Assembly (NCBI GenBank): GCA_964580575.1 | Contig: CAZOLJ010000028.1 | Location: forward strand, 1-49,916 | Length of the DNA stretch: 49,916 nucleotides | Direction: 5' to 3' | DNA from: CAVPDE01 sp964580575 | Lineage (GTDB): Bacteria > Desulfobacterota > DSM-4660 > Desulfatiglandales > HGW-15 | Shown here: positions 33,521-41,304 of the stretch, in pieces | Layout: the number at the start of each line of letters is the position of its first letter | Numbering within the stretch: position 1 is the first letter of the stretch | The notes under the pieces: generated by a model | Seen by the model: only the letters and a program-made list of their open reading frames with translations | Told to the model about the DNA's origin: nothing | Database searches by the model: none | Program-made: the position numbers and the translations under genes

Positions 33521-34899
33521 ATGAAGAAAATGATGATTCTTGTTCTAGCGCTTGTTATGACTTTTGCGGCGCTGCCGGCGTTTGCCCAGGACAAAGCGGA
33601 CTGGGCTTTCTACGGCAGTGTCAGAATGTGGACAGCCTATGAAATGGTTGATGACAACACTCCTGCCCAGCTCTCTAGCTCGGGCTTCTTCCCAGTAGCC
33701 ACCACCGCTGCCAGGGCTTACACCTTTGGCGGTGTGCCTGAAGGTGACGAAGAATTGGGTTGGTTGCTCCAGAGCAACAGCCGCATCGGCGCCAACGTGA
33801 ANNNNNNNNNNNNNNNNNNNNNNNNNNNNNNNNNNNNNNNNNNNNNNNNNNNNNNNNNNNNNNNNNNNNNNNNNNNNNNNNNNNNNNNNNNNNNNNNNNN
33901 NACGAAGAATTGGGTTGGTTGCTCCAGAGCAACAGCCGCATCGGCGCCAACGTGAAGTGGGGCAATATCGGCGGCCGGTTTGAGTACGGCCACAGCACCA
34001 CGGCGAACCTCAGGCTGCTTTACGGCACCTGGAACTTCGGTGCAGGCACCCTGCTGGTCGGCCAGGATTACGGCCCCTACTTTTACCTGGTCAGCGGCCT
34101 CTGCGGTCCCGGTGGTGCTGAGTGTAACGGCATCGGGTTCGGTTCGATCTACTCAGGCAGGAACCCTCAGCTGAAACTGATCTTCGGCGGACTCCAGCTT
34201 GCTTTGGTTTCTCCATCCACGGTGGCATCATATCAGCCGACTACGGTGTTTCCTTACACTGCGCAGACCCTTATTCTGAACAGCAACCAGACAACGGCTG
34301 GCACGGGCTTCACAGACCTCGACCGGACGTTTCCGAAGCTTGAGGCGAGCTACACCTTTAACCTGGGTCCTGCTCAGCTTTTCATCGGCGGTATCTACAA
34401 CACATACACCGAGGTTTATAACGTTGGCGGTAGAATGGTGGAAAACGATGTTGACGGTTGGGCGCTCGGCGCAGGCACCAAGATGAATTTCGGCCCATTC
34501 TATGCCAACGCAACCTTCCAGTATGGAACTAATCCCAACAACAGCGGCAGCGGGCCTGCCACGCTGTACCCCTCTGTCATGCTTTACAACCCGGCCACTG
34601 ACGTAGCGGCCGATGCCGACTATATGGCTGCTCAACTCATCCTTGGGTTCAAGCTCACGGACAGTATTCAGTTTGAAGGCGGCGTCATCTGGCAGAACGG
34701 GCAGCTTTCTGGCGGTGGTTTAGATGCTGAACAGACCACCTGGTCCTATTACATCGGTATGGGATGGAGCCCGGCAAAGAACGTGTTCATCGTTCCCGAA
34801 ATCGGCGTTGTCGACTACAACAAGTTGGAATCATCCGTCGGCGACCTCCAATACGGAAAACTGACCTGGGTCGGTATCAAGTGGCAGATCAACTTCTAA
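33521..34899 (+). CDS. porin-like outer membrane protein (interrupted by assembly gap)
   Basis: A signal peptide (MKKMMILVLALVMTFAALPA, AFA-Q cleavage) is followed by a beta-rich mature part with alternating aromatic residues (WAFYGSVRMWTAYEM, GGRFEYGHSTTANLRLLYG, ASYTFNLGPAQLFIGGIYNT) and a terminal strand KLTWVGIKWQINF ending in phenylalanine, as expected for a beta-barrel. 100 N split the gene at 33802-33901. The 55 bases before and after the gap are identical; removing one copy and the N gives a single open frame of about 407 residues. The gene ends in a strong terminator. The pore specificity is unknown. Confidence 0.85.
33802..33901. other. assembly gap of 100 N with duplicated flanks
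   Basis: Exactly 100 N, a scaffolding placeholder. Positions 33747-33801 and 33902-33956 are the same 55 bases, so the two contigs overlap and the gap is not real. Confidence 0.9.
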
Positions 34900-34932
34900 G
34901 CTAACTTCACCTCGACTGATTTCCCTCCGAGA

Positions 34933-34960
34933 ACCCGGGGCCTCGCGCCCCGGGTTTTTT
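34933..34960 (+). terminator. rho-independent terminator of the porin gene
   Basis: ACCCGGGGC pairs with GCCCCGGGT around a five-base loop and is followed by six T. It starts about 35 bases after the stop codon. Confidence 0.93.
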
Positions 34961-35039
34961 ATTCCTCTCATCATCTCGTTTGACTTTGAATCCTTCCTTC
35001 TCTATGATCCCAACTGAATAATCCATTGAGGAGTCGTCC

Positions 35040-36602
35040 ATGACTGTCAGACCGGTCCACAAATTCAGAAAAGCGATTCTCAGCTTCATCGTCATCGTTC
35101 TTCTTTTTCTGTCCTTTCATGCTCTTGCCGCCAACAAAACCGTTGTCCTTCTTCCTTTGCAGCTTTATGCGGATCCCGGCAAGGCTTATCTCGGCCAGGG
35201 GATCAAGACCATGCTCGCATCACGCCTTTCAGGGGAAGGACTGGAAGTGATCACTCCTGATTCGGTTCTGAGCGGTGCGGACAAGCAGGGGGTCACATCC
35301 GATCAGAGGGCTGAGGAAATCGCCCGGCTTCTGAAGGCGAACTACGCTATCTTCGGCAGTGTCACGAGCCTCGGCACAGGGTACAGTCTGGATCTTTCTT
35401 TCATGGACCTGACCAAGGATAAACCGGTGGTTACCAGAGTCTCGGAAGGTGTCACAGAAGACCAGCTTATTCCTAAGCTGTCGGAGATTGTTTATGATTT
35501 TAGGGCCGTCGCAGCGGGAGTGGACATCCGCAAACCAGCGACCGCCGGCGCTTCAGGGGAGAAAGAGAGGAAAGGGCTCTTTTTCAAGCAAACAGACGAG
35601 GCCCGCGCCTTCAGCCCCACGGGCAGGGCTTCAGTCAAGGCAGGAGTCATGTCCATGGACGTGGGGGATCTTGGCGGCGACGGCCAGAGCGAAATCGTGG
35701 TTCTGACCAGGGACGCTCTCATGGTCTATTCCCGGAAAGAGAAATCCCTGGTACTGAGGGATACCTTCCGGGCATCCAGGGGTGAGGATTTCTTGAAAGT
35801 CAACGTTGCGGACGTGGATGGCAATGGGAAGGCGGAGATCTACCTCGTCAGTTTCTATGGATCACGGGCTCAGTACTCGATTCTGGAGTGGACGGGGAAA
35901 TTCACCAGAAAAGTCGATCGGCAGAACGGCCATGTAAGCGTTCTCAGGAACCAGAGCGGAGGCCATCCGTCCGTGATCTTTCAGAACTCTGCCGTGGAAA
36001 GGTTCTTCGACGGGCCCATCTGGGCAATGGATTACGACAATGCCGGAAAACTGGTTCGCAAGGAAGCCCTTCCGGGACTGAAGAACGCTCAGATTTATAC
36101 CCTCACGCTTTTCGACTACAACCGGGATGGGAAACCTGAATACCTGGGTCTTGGGCAACCGAATCTGGACCACAGCGCCCCGCTCATGGCCTGGGACTTG
36201 AAGGGAGAACCTCTGGCCAAAGTGGACGAGAAACTCGGGGGCACAAACAACTACATTCGATCCGGTCCGACCAAACCCGACGATCAGCCTCCGCCGAATC
36301 TCGTGAACAGCAGGATCGTCGCCATGGATGTGGATGATGACGGAAAAAAGGAAATCCTCGTCGTGGCCAACAACCCTCTGGCAAGCCGCATCGATTTTGT
36401 TATCTACTATGATGGAAGTATCGTCGTCTTCAAGCCTGAGGGGGCATCCTTGGTCCAGGCTTACAAAACCGGAAAAATCAAGTATGGTCTGACCGATATG
36501 CAGGTTTATGGCGATACCCTTTACATATCCGGTGCAGAAGCCGAGATCACGAATCTGGAAGAAGGCGCCGGAAGAATCTTGTGGTTTGAACAAAAACAGT
36601 AG
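35040..36602 (+). CDS. exported FG-GAP/VCBS-repeat protein with TolB/CsgG-like N-terminus
   Basis: A 520-residue exported protein. A signal peptide (residues about 10-30, FHALA-A cleavage) is followed by an alpha/beta domain (about 35-160) with LGQGIKTMLASRLSGEGLEV and ANYAIFGSVTSLGTGYSL, like the N-terminal domains of CsgG/TolB-type lipoproteins. The rest has several FG-GAP-type calcium motifs: DVGDLGGDGQSEIVV, NVADVDGNGKAEIYLV, DYNRDGKPEYLGL and AMDVDDDGKKEILVV, suggesting a beta-propeller. It follows the porin gene by 140 bases and may be a periplasmic partner of an envelope system. The TAG stop is the first unit of a repeat array. Confidence 0.85.
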   Translation: MTVRPVHKFRKAILSFIVIVLLFLSFHALAANKTVVLLPLQLYADPGKAYLGQGIKTMLASRLSGEGLEVITPDSVLSGADKQGVTSDQRAEEIARLLKANYAIFGSVTSLGTGYSLDLSFMDLTKDKPVVTRVSEGVTEDQLIPKLSEIVYDFRAVAAGVDIRKPATAGASGEKERKGLFFKQTDEARAFSPTGRASVKAGVMSMDVGDLGGDGQSEIVVLTRDALMVYSRKEKSLVLRDTFRASRGEDFLKVNVADVDGNGKAEIYLVSFYGSRAQYSILEWTGKFTRKVDRQNGHVSVLRNQSGGHPSVIFQNSAVERFFDGPIWAMDYDNAGKLVRKEALPGLKNAQIYTLTLFDYNRDGKPEYLGLGQPNLDHSAPLMAWDLKGEPLAKVDEKLGGTNNYIRSGPTKPDDQPPPNLVNSRIVAMDVDDDGKKEILVVANNPLASRIDFVIYYDGSIVVFKPEGASLVQAYKTGKIKYGLTDMQVYGDTLYISGAEAEITNLEEGAGRILWFEQKQ

Positions 36603-36687
36603 GCAGTAGGCAGTATGCAGTCAATAGAAACAGTAGGGAGTAAGTGCCTACTTCTTCTGTTGCTGCCTACTTCTTACTGCTTACTTA
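36598..36687. repeat. inverted AGTAGGC array joining two convergent gene ends (family B)
   Basis: From the plus side it reads CAGTAGGCAGTAGGCAGTAT with the TAG stop of the FG-GAP gene as the first word; from the minus side it reads TAAGTAAGCAGTAAGAAGTA with the TAA stop of the zinc-ribbon gene as the first codon. The two arms are complementary, so each convergent gene enters the element by its sense arm. Confidence 0.75.
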
Positions 36688-36924
36688 TCTCCCGAGCACT
36701 CCAAAATACTGTCCTGTCTTGTCCATCTTGTCCCCCACGGTATTGCCGCAGAGAGCGCAGCGGTATTCGTACTTGTCCCCCTCGGGCAAGACCAGAAGAA
36801 GTCGTTTTCGAACCGGAACAGCCCGTCTGCATTTGGCGCAGTACAGCTCCGTGGCCTCGAATTCCTTGAATTGATCCTTGTTCTTCTTCGGCGGCCGGCT
36901 CCCTCTATCCCATTGTCCATTCAT
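36685..36924 (-). CDS. small zinc-ribbon protein
   Basis: A 79-residue protein with two CxxC pairs, LYCAKCRRAVPV and YRCALCGN, about 25 residues apart, a zinc-ribbon arrangement. The basic N-terminus (RPPKKNKDQFKEF) could bind RNA or an acidic partner. The start at 36924 has a GAGGTCAAAATG site; 36978 is a longer alternative. Its TAA stop abuts the repeat array shared with the FG-GAP gene. I do not recognise a specific family. Confidence 0.8.
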   Translation of the reverse strand: MNGQWDRGSRPPKKNKDQFKEFEATELYCAKCRRAVPVRKRLLLVLPEGDKYEYRCALCGNTVGDKMDKTGQYFGVLGR

Positions 36925-37012
36925 ATCATTTTGACCTCGCCAAAAAGGAGAATACGGAAGGCAGAATGAAAAAGTCAAATGTCGCTATTGAGGCTTTTAT
37001 GGCCACCTAATA

Positions 37013-37078
37013 CTCCCTCCCCCTTCGTTCCCCCTCCCCTTTATCCCCTCCCGCCAAGGGAGGGGAGAGGAGTTGTCT
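37013..37078. repeat. GC-rich repeat (family F) plus short TCTACTG run
   Basis: CCCCTCCC-rich sequence with CCCCTCCCGCC AAGG GAGGGG forms the family-F hairpin. About 30 bases later (37109-37133) there is a short TCTACTGTCTACTGTATTC run related to family B. The space from 36925 to 37203 holds nothing else that is supported. Confidence 0.5.
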
Positions 37079-37203
37079 GACAAGCTCTATTTGCTTTTTT
37101 TTCTTTATTCTGTCTACTGTCTACTGTATTCTGTTTTTTGCTTTTTTGCTGTAAGAATAATCTCTGTTTTCAGCTGACGCAATGTTTTGATGGAGAATTT
37201 GGG

Positions 37204-37608
37204 ATGAAAATAAAGCACATCGATCACATCGGGATTGCAGTGAAATCCATTGACCAGGCAGGGAAATTCTACACCGATGTCCTGGGCCTGAAAATCATGG
37301 ACATTGAGAATGTGGCGGATCAAAAGGTCAACGTGGCTTTTCTGCCCATCACGGACAGCGAAGTGGAACTCCTGCAATCCACCCACGATGACGGACCTGT
37401 GGCAAGATTCATCGAGGCCAAGGGCGAGGGAATTCAGCACATCGCCTATCGAGTGGAAAACATCGAGGAAGCGCTTGCCGAGTTAAAGGCAAAAGGCATC
37501 CGCCTCATCGACGAAAAACCGAGAAAGGGTGCGGGCGGCGCCAAGATCGCCTTCATTCACCCTAAGGAAACCAACGGAGTGCTCGTCGAAATATGTGAAA
37601 GAGGCTAG
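37204..37608 (+). CDS. mce: methylmalonyl-CoA epimerase
   Basis: A 134-residue VOC-fold (glyoxalase-like) enzyme that interconverts the 2R and 2S forms of methylmalonyl-CoA in propionate metabolism. MKIKHIDHIGIAVKSIDQA contains the first metal histidine; EGIQHIAYRVENIEEAL and the LVEIC end carry the others. Length is as usual. I chose the ATG at 37204 (GGAG ribosome site); a longer frame to 37138 has no family support. No mutase or carboxylase gene is in the window. The TAG stop overlaps the left arm of a 130-base inverted repeat. Confidence 0.95.
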   Translation: MKIKHIDHIGIAVKSIDQAGKFYTDVLGLKIMDIENVADQKVNVAFLPITDSEVELLQSTHDDGPVARFIEAKGEGIQHIAYRVENIEEALAELKAKGIRLIDEKPRKGAGGAKIAFIHPKETNGVLVEICERG

Positions 37609-37736
37609 TGCAGTGTCTCAGTGATGCCTTTACAAGTCTGTCATTTCGAGCGAATGCGAGAAATCTTAGCGTTCAGCACACTTAAAAGATCTCTCCCTCC
37701 GGTCGAGATGACAAGGAATGGTCGAGACACTACACT
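37607..37736. repeat. 130-base inverted repeat with nested arms after mce
   Basis: Outer arms AGTGCAGTGTCTC (37607-37619) and GAGACACTACACT (37724-37736) pair with one mismatch; the inner part contains GTCATTTCGAGCGAATGCGA and, on the other side, CGGTCGAGATGAC. This is a palindromic dispersed element, similar to GTCATTTCGAGCG-type repeats found in several bacterial genomes. The AG of the mce stop codon lies in the outer arm. Confidence 0.7.
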
Positions 37737-37762
37737 ACGAGGCGCTGTCAAAGGCCCTGCTC

Positions 37763-37889
37763 GCAGGTTGCTCAAAAACGCTCAGATACAAGGCGCCCGA
37801 AGTCCCGAGGAGTGAGACGTACAGTCCAGTACGTCGCAACGACGAAGGACGAGGGCAACGCCGTAGATGGGCGTTTTTCAGCAACCTGC
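37763..37889. mobile_element. MITE-like palindromic element at the Memo-gene 3' end
   Basis: Imperfect terminal inverted repeats GCAGGTTGCTCAAAAACGCT (37763) and GGGCGTTTTTCAGCAACCTG (to about 37889) enclose about 85 bases that hold a second palindromic centre (ACGTACAGTCCAGTACGT). It has no gene. Elements of this look are common in Desulfobacterota. The stop codon and last three residues of the Memo-like protein are encoded by its right end. Confidence 0.7.
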
Positions 37890-39122
37890 CGTAAAAACAA
37901 CTGCCGCAAAGCTGACCGCCGACCTCGTCGCTTCCTCGTGCCACATCTCGTAGCCCAAGGTGCGGCCTTTGCAGGCGGGAAGAAGCTCCAGGAGGCAGGC
38001 TAGTGCTGCAAATCCGCACACATTGTACTGGTCCTTCACCCTCCAGGACTCTTTCCAGAACGAATCAGCATCGAGCGCAGTCAGAGAATCGAGCAGAGCT
38101 CTGTCATGAACCTCAATCTGCCCCTTCATGTATTGGGCAGGCATCTCGTGGCCGAACTTGGGTCCGATGTGTGAGAAATCGACACCCGCCACAACCAGAG
38201 ATTGATCTCTGGTTTGGTCAAGAATATCTTTAGCCGCTTCCAGGAGATCGCCTGCCTTTTCTCTGTAAGCTTTGCGCTCGTACGCAGGGAGGGTCGTTTG
38301 CAGGTTGCCGCAAAGGATCGGCACAATCCTGAAGGATTCCTTCGGCAGGATGTGCTGCAGGAAGAGAACCTGGAACTCAATGGAATGCTCTGTCCTGTGA
38401 ACAAGATCATCCTTGGCTGTCAAGTGCCCGCCTGCCGCTTTCAGTTTTTCGACCCACGAACGGTCGCATTCTGCGACTCCCAGAGGAGTCTCGAACCCCT
38501 TTTCCGAAAGAGCAAAGAGGTCTTGTGTCATTTGATGCCCTGTCCCGAGAATGATCACCGTCTTCGGCGACATGCCCCTGAGAGTCTGATAGGCTCTTGA
38601 GTACACCCTGCCTCCCACGGACAGGTCAATGTGAGGAGCGACAAGACCCAGGACCTTGCCTTCCAATCTTGGCGAATCGGGCTCAAGGGCCAGGATTTCA
38701 TCCAGCTTTCGCTTCAAGTCATGCGGATCCGCCGGGTAAGCGCGGCCGCTGTGGGAACTGGGCCTGACCGTCTTCGACACAAACTCAGCAACAACCGCAT
38801 CCTTCGCTCTCTTGAACTGCTCCGATTCGAGAAGAAACGATTCGTCCAGATGAGCCAGGATGCTCTTCACCTCCTCACTGCTCACCAGCATCCCGCCTCC
38901 CTGCCTCATCAACGCCATCTGGAGATCCCTCAGGGTGATCGTGCCGTCCAGCAGGGCCATGAACTGGTAGAGAGGAATTTCAACGGCTTTCCCCTCCTGG
39001 ACCAGACCCAGGTGATCCCTGATAAGAACGTACTGTTTGCCCTGGAGTTGAACCGGATAGAACTCGAGGTCCCTTCTCAAGGGGGGCAGAATCTCTTCCC
39101 TCACAATTTTACCCTTGTCCAC
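37878..39122 (-). CDS. Memo-like protein (AmmeMemoRadiSam system protein B type)
   Basis: A 414-residue protein. Residues about 130-414 are the Memo fold (VLGLVAPHIDLSVGGRVYSR, ILGTGHQMTQDLFALSEKGF, LVVAGVDFSHIGPKFGHEM, FAALACLLELLP). The first 130 residues are an additional, helical, charged part. Memo-family proteins often occur with an AMMECR1 protein and a radical SAM protein; neither partner is visible next to it, although a YhcC-type radical SAM gene lies elsewhere in the window. The function is unknown in bacteria. The reading frame ends inside a MITE-like element, so the last residues may be recent. Confidence 0.88.
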   Translation of the reverse strand: MDKGKIVREEILPPLRRDLEFYPVQLQGKQYVLIRDHLGLVQEGKAVEIPLYQFMALLDGTITLRDLQMALMRQGGGMLVSSEEVKSILAHLDESFLLESEQFKRAKDAVVAEFVSKTVRPSSHSGRAYPADPHDLKRKLDEILALEPDSPRLEGKVLGLVAPHIDLSVGGRVYSRAYQTLRGMSPKTVIILGTGHQMTQDLFALSEKGFETPLGVAECDRSWVEKLKAAGGHLTAKDDLVHRTEHSIEFQVLFLQHILPKESFRIVPILCGNLQTTLPAYERKAYREKAGDLLEAAKDILDQTRDQSLVVAGVDFSHIGPKFGHEMPAQYMKGQIEVHDRALLDSLTALDADSFWKESWRVKDQYNVCGFAALACLLELLPACKGRTLGYEMWHEEATRSAVSFAAVVFTAGC

Positions 39123-39134
39123 ATTCCCATCTTT

Positions 39135-39272
39135 GGAGTAGGTTGGAGTAGGCAGTGTGCAGTAAGCAGTAAAAGTGAAACCATTTGGTTGACTTCCTGT
39201 TGCTGCTTACTACCTACTTCCTTCTGCTTACTATCTTCTTGCTGCTTACTGCCTACTTCTTACTGCTTACTC
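39135..39272. repeat. inverted AGTAAGC/AGTAGGC array between acuC-like gene and Memo gene (family B)
   Basis: Arms at about 39135-39174 and 39199-39271 pair; the right arm is long, with about eight TGCTTACT- or TGCCTACT-type words. On the minus strand the last residues of the deacetylase and its TAA stop (39260-39262) are repeat sequence. Confidence 0.7.
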
Positions 39273-40384
39273 TTCACGAGCGGAAAAACATTCTTCTCAA
39301 GAAACCGCAGCGTTTGCGTCATGTGCACTTTGCACTCATTATGCCGCCTGCTGACACGTTCGTTGTCGCGCAACTTGGGGGCCACCCCTTCCTCGGCGGA
39401 AAGGGGACCCACCATGGATTCCGGCAATTCATCGGGCAGATGAATGTCATTCATGACAGCCCACGCCAGGGTCCAGGCACGCGCCACGTTGGTGATGCTG
39501 TAGCCTCCTCCCCCCAGCGCGACCCACGCCGGAGCGTGTTTGACCATGAAGGAAACCACCTCGCAGAATCCGTTGGTCGTGAGCTCGAGATCAGCAAGGG
39601 GATCGTTCCAGAAGGTATCGACCCCGAGCTGCGTCACCCCCACGTCCGGCCTGAAGCTCTCGAGAAGTCGGGGAACAACGGCATGGAACCCTTCCAGGAA
39701 CACCTCATCGTCGGTCCCGGGATGCAGGGGGACGTTCACCGAATAGCCCCGGCCATCTCCTTTGCCCGTTTCTGTGACGCTTCCGGTTCCTGGGAAAAGC
39801 GTGCTGCCGTCCTGGTGAAAGGAAACCGTCAACACCCTTGGATCCTGGTAGAACGCCCATTGCACGCCGTCGCCATGGTGGGCATCGATGTCGACGTACA
39901 TCACTCGCCGGCCTTGATCCACGAAATGACAAATGGCCAGCACAGGGTCATTGACATAGCAGAACCCGGAGGCCCGGTCGGCCAGGGCGTGGTGGAGCCC
40001 TCCCGAGATGTTGAAGGCAATTCGGGCTTTGTTTTCCGAAACCAGACGGGCACATTGGAGCGATGAGCCTGTGTGCAGAAGCGACCAGTTCCACAATCCG
40101 GGAAAGATGGGGTTATCCCCTGGCCCGAGCCCGTGAGGGTAGAGGCGGCGCAGGGAACCTCCATTGGCTTCCTTGAGCACTTCCACATAGGCGGGTGTGT
40201 GAAACCTCAGGATTTCAGGTTCGGTGGCGGGTTCACCCTCGATGAGCGCCGTGTGCTCAAGGTCGAAGAGGTTGTAAGCTTTGCACATCTCGAAAGTCAG
40301 CTTGAGACGCTCGATCTTGAGCGGGTGGCTCCAACCGTAGTCGTATTCGAAATACCGATTCGTGTAGACAAAAGCGTTTTTCAA
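39260..40384 (-). CDS. acuC: histone deacetylase family protein (AcuC-like)
   Basis: A 374-residue zinc-dependent deacetylase of the arginase/HDAC fold. Catalytic signatures are intact: NISGGLHHALADRASGFCYV (catalytic histidine pair), YVDIDAHHGDGVQWAF (zinc-binding Asp and His), GVDTFWNDPLADLELTTNGF (third ligand) and VALGGGGYSITNVARAW (near-active-site Tyr). AcuC in Bacillus deacetylates and activates acetyl-CoA synthetase; control of acyl-CoA synthetases by deacetylation would fit this window but is inference. The final residues SKQ and stop are encoded by a repeat array. Confidence 0.93.
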   Translation of the reverse strand: MKNAFVYTNRYFEYDYGWSHPLKIERLKLTFEMCKAYNLFDLEHTALIEGEPATEPEILRFHTPAYVEVLKEANGGSLRRLYPHGLGPGDNPIFPGLWNWSLLHTGSSLQCARLVSENKARIAFNISGGLHHALADRASGFCYVNDPVLAICHFVDQGRRVMYVDIDAHHGDGVQWAFYQDPRVLTVSFHQDGSTLFPGTGSVTETGKGDGRGYSVNVPLHPGTDDEVFLEGFHAVVPRLLESFRPDVGVTQLGVDTFWNDPLADLELTTNGFCEVVSFMVKHAPAWVALGGGGYSITNVARAWTLAWAVMNDIHLPDELPESMVGPLSAEEGVAPKLRDNERVSRRHNECKVHMTQTLRFLEKNVFPLVKSKQ

Positions 40385-40494
40385 GGGAGACTCCTTTCAA
40401 GAAACTATCCTTCCATTTATGAAAACCCCTGTCAATGGGATCGGAAGTGTCCTGTCGCCTTCACCCCCTCCTTTCCTCCCCCGTCTCAACACTC

Positions 40495-40531
40495 TCCCCT
40501 CCCTTGACGGGAGGGGCTGGGGGAGGGTGAA
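40495..40531. repeat. GC-rich hairpin repeat upstream of mobA (family F)
   Basis: CTCCCCTCCC TTGAC GGGAGGGG forms the hairpin, followed by CTGGGGGAGGGTGAAAG. It lies between the divergent deacetylase gene and mobA. The mobA promoter probably lies between here and 40604 (TTGTATAAG near 40567). Confidence 0.6.
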
Positions 40532-40604
40532 AGAGCTTTTTTGCTGACGGGTGGGCCGTCATTTTGTATAAGGGAAGCACTTGTGAAAAAAGCGAAACTC
40601 TCAT

Positions 40605-41204
40605 ATGGCCGTTGATCTAAACAGAGACAACCTTGCCCTTATCAAGAACGTGACCGGCTTCATCCTTCTCGGCGGCAAGAGCTCCCGATACGGGAGCAAC
40701 AAAGCCTTTGTGGAAATCGAGGGGGTGCGTCTTGTCGACCGGGTTGCCCGGGTCATGAAATCCATCTTTCACCGGGTTCTCCTTGTCACCAACACCCCCG
40801 ATGAGTATGAATACCTGAAAATTCCTATGATCGAGGATCTCATCAAAGGTCTTGGGCCGATGGGCGGGATCTACACGGGCCTGATGACCCTATCGGATGA
40901 AGCCGGTTTCTTCGTCGCCTGTGACATGCCTTTCTTAAGCGAAAGCCTCATTCGCCACATGGTGGATGTGAGAGACGATTTCGATATTGTGGTGCCGCGC
41001 ATGGACTGGATGCTGGAGCCTCTTCACGCCCTTTACTCGAAAAAATGCCTACCCGTCATTCACGAAGCGATCGGGCAAGATCAGCACCAGATTCTAAAGT
41101 GTTTTGCCGAGCTGCGCGTGCGTTACGTGGATGAAGAAGAGCTCCGTTTATGGGATCCGGAGTTGAGATCGTTTTTCAATATCAACAAGCCGCAGGATTT
41201 GCCT
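40605..41204 (+). CDS. mobA: molybdenum cofactor guanylyltransferase, 3' end in gap
   Basis: The 200 residues visible match MobA, which attaches GMP to molybdopterin. The nucleotide-binding start is ILLGGKSSRYGSNKAFVEIE, followed by GGIYTGLMTL and the metal-binding VACDMPFLSESL region, and the end FFNINKPQDL corresponds to the usual LNTPEDL-type closing helix. The stop codon falls in the 100-N gap, but at 200 residues the protein is practically complete. Mo/W-dependent enzymes such as formate dehydrogenases would be the users in an anaerobe. Confidence 0.9.
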
Positions 41205-41304
41205 NNNNNNNNNNNNNNNNNNNNNNNNNNNNNNNNNNNNNNNNNNNNNNNNNNNNNNNNNNNNNNNNNNNNNNNNNNNNNNNNNNNNNNNNNNNNNNNN
41301 NNNN
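41205..41304. other. assembly gap of 100 N
   Basis: Exactly 100 N, a scaffolding placeholder of unknown real length. Unlike the first gap, the flanking sequences do not repeat each other. The end of mobA and the start of the next gene are missing. Confidence 0.95.

Noticed and set aside
33747..33956. True tandem duplication within the porin
   Set aside because: The duplicated 55 bases end exactly at the 100-N placeholder, which marks an assembly overlap.
37878..39122. Complete AmmeMemoRadiSam system
   Set aside because: Only the Memo-type member is present; no AMMECR1 gene or dedicated radical SAM gene lies next to it.
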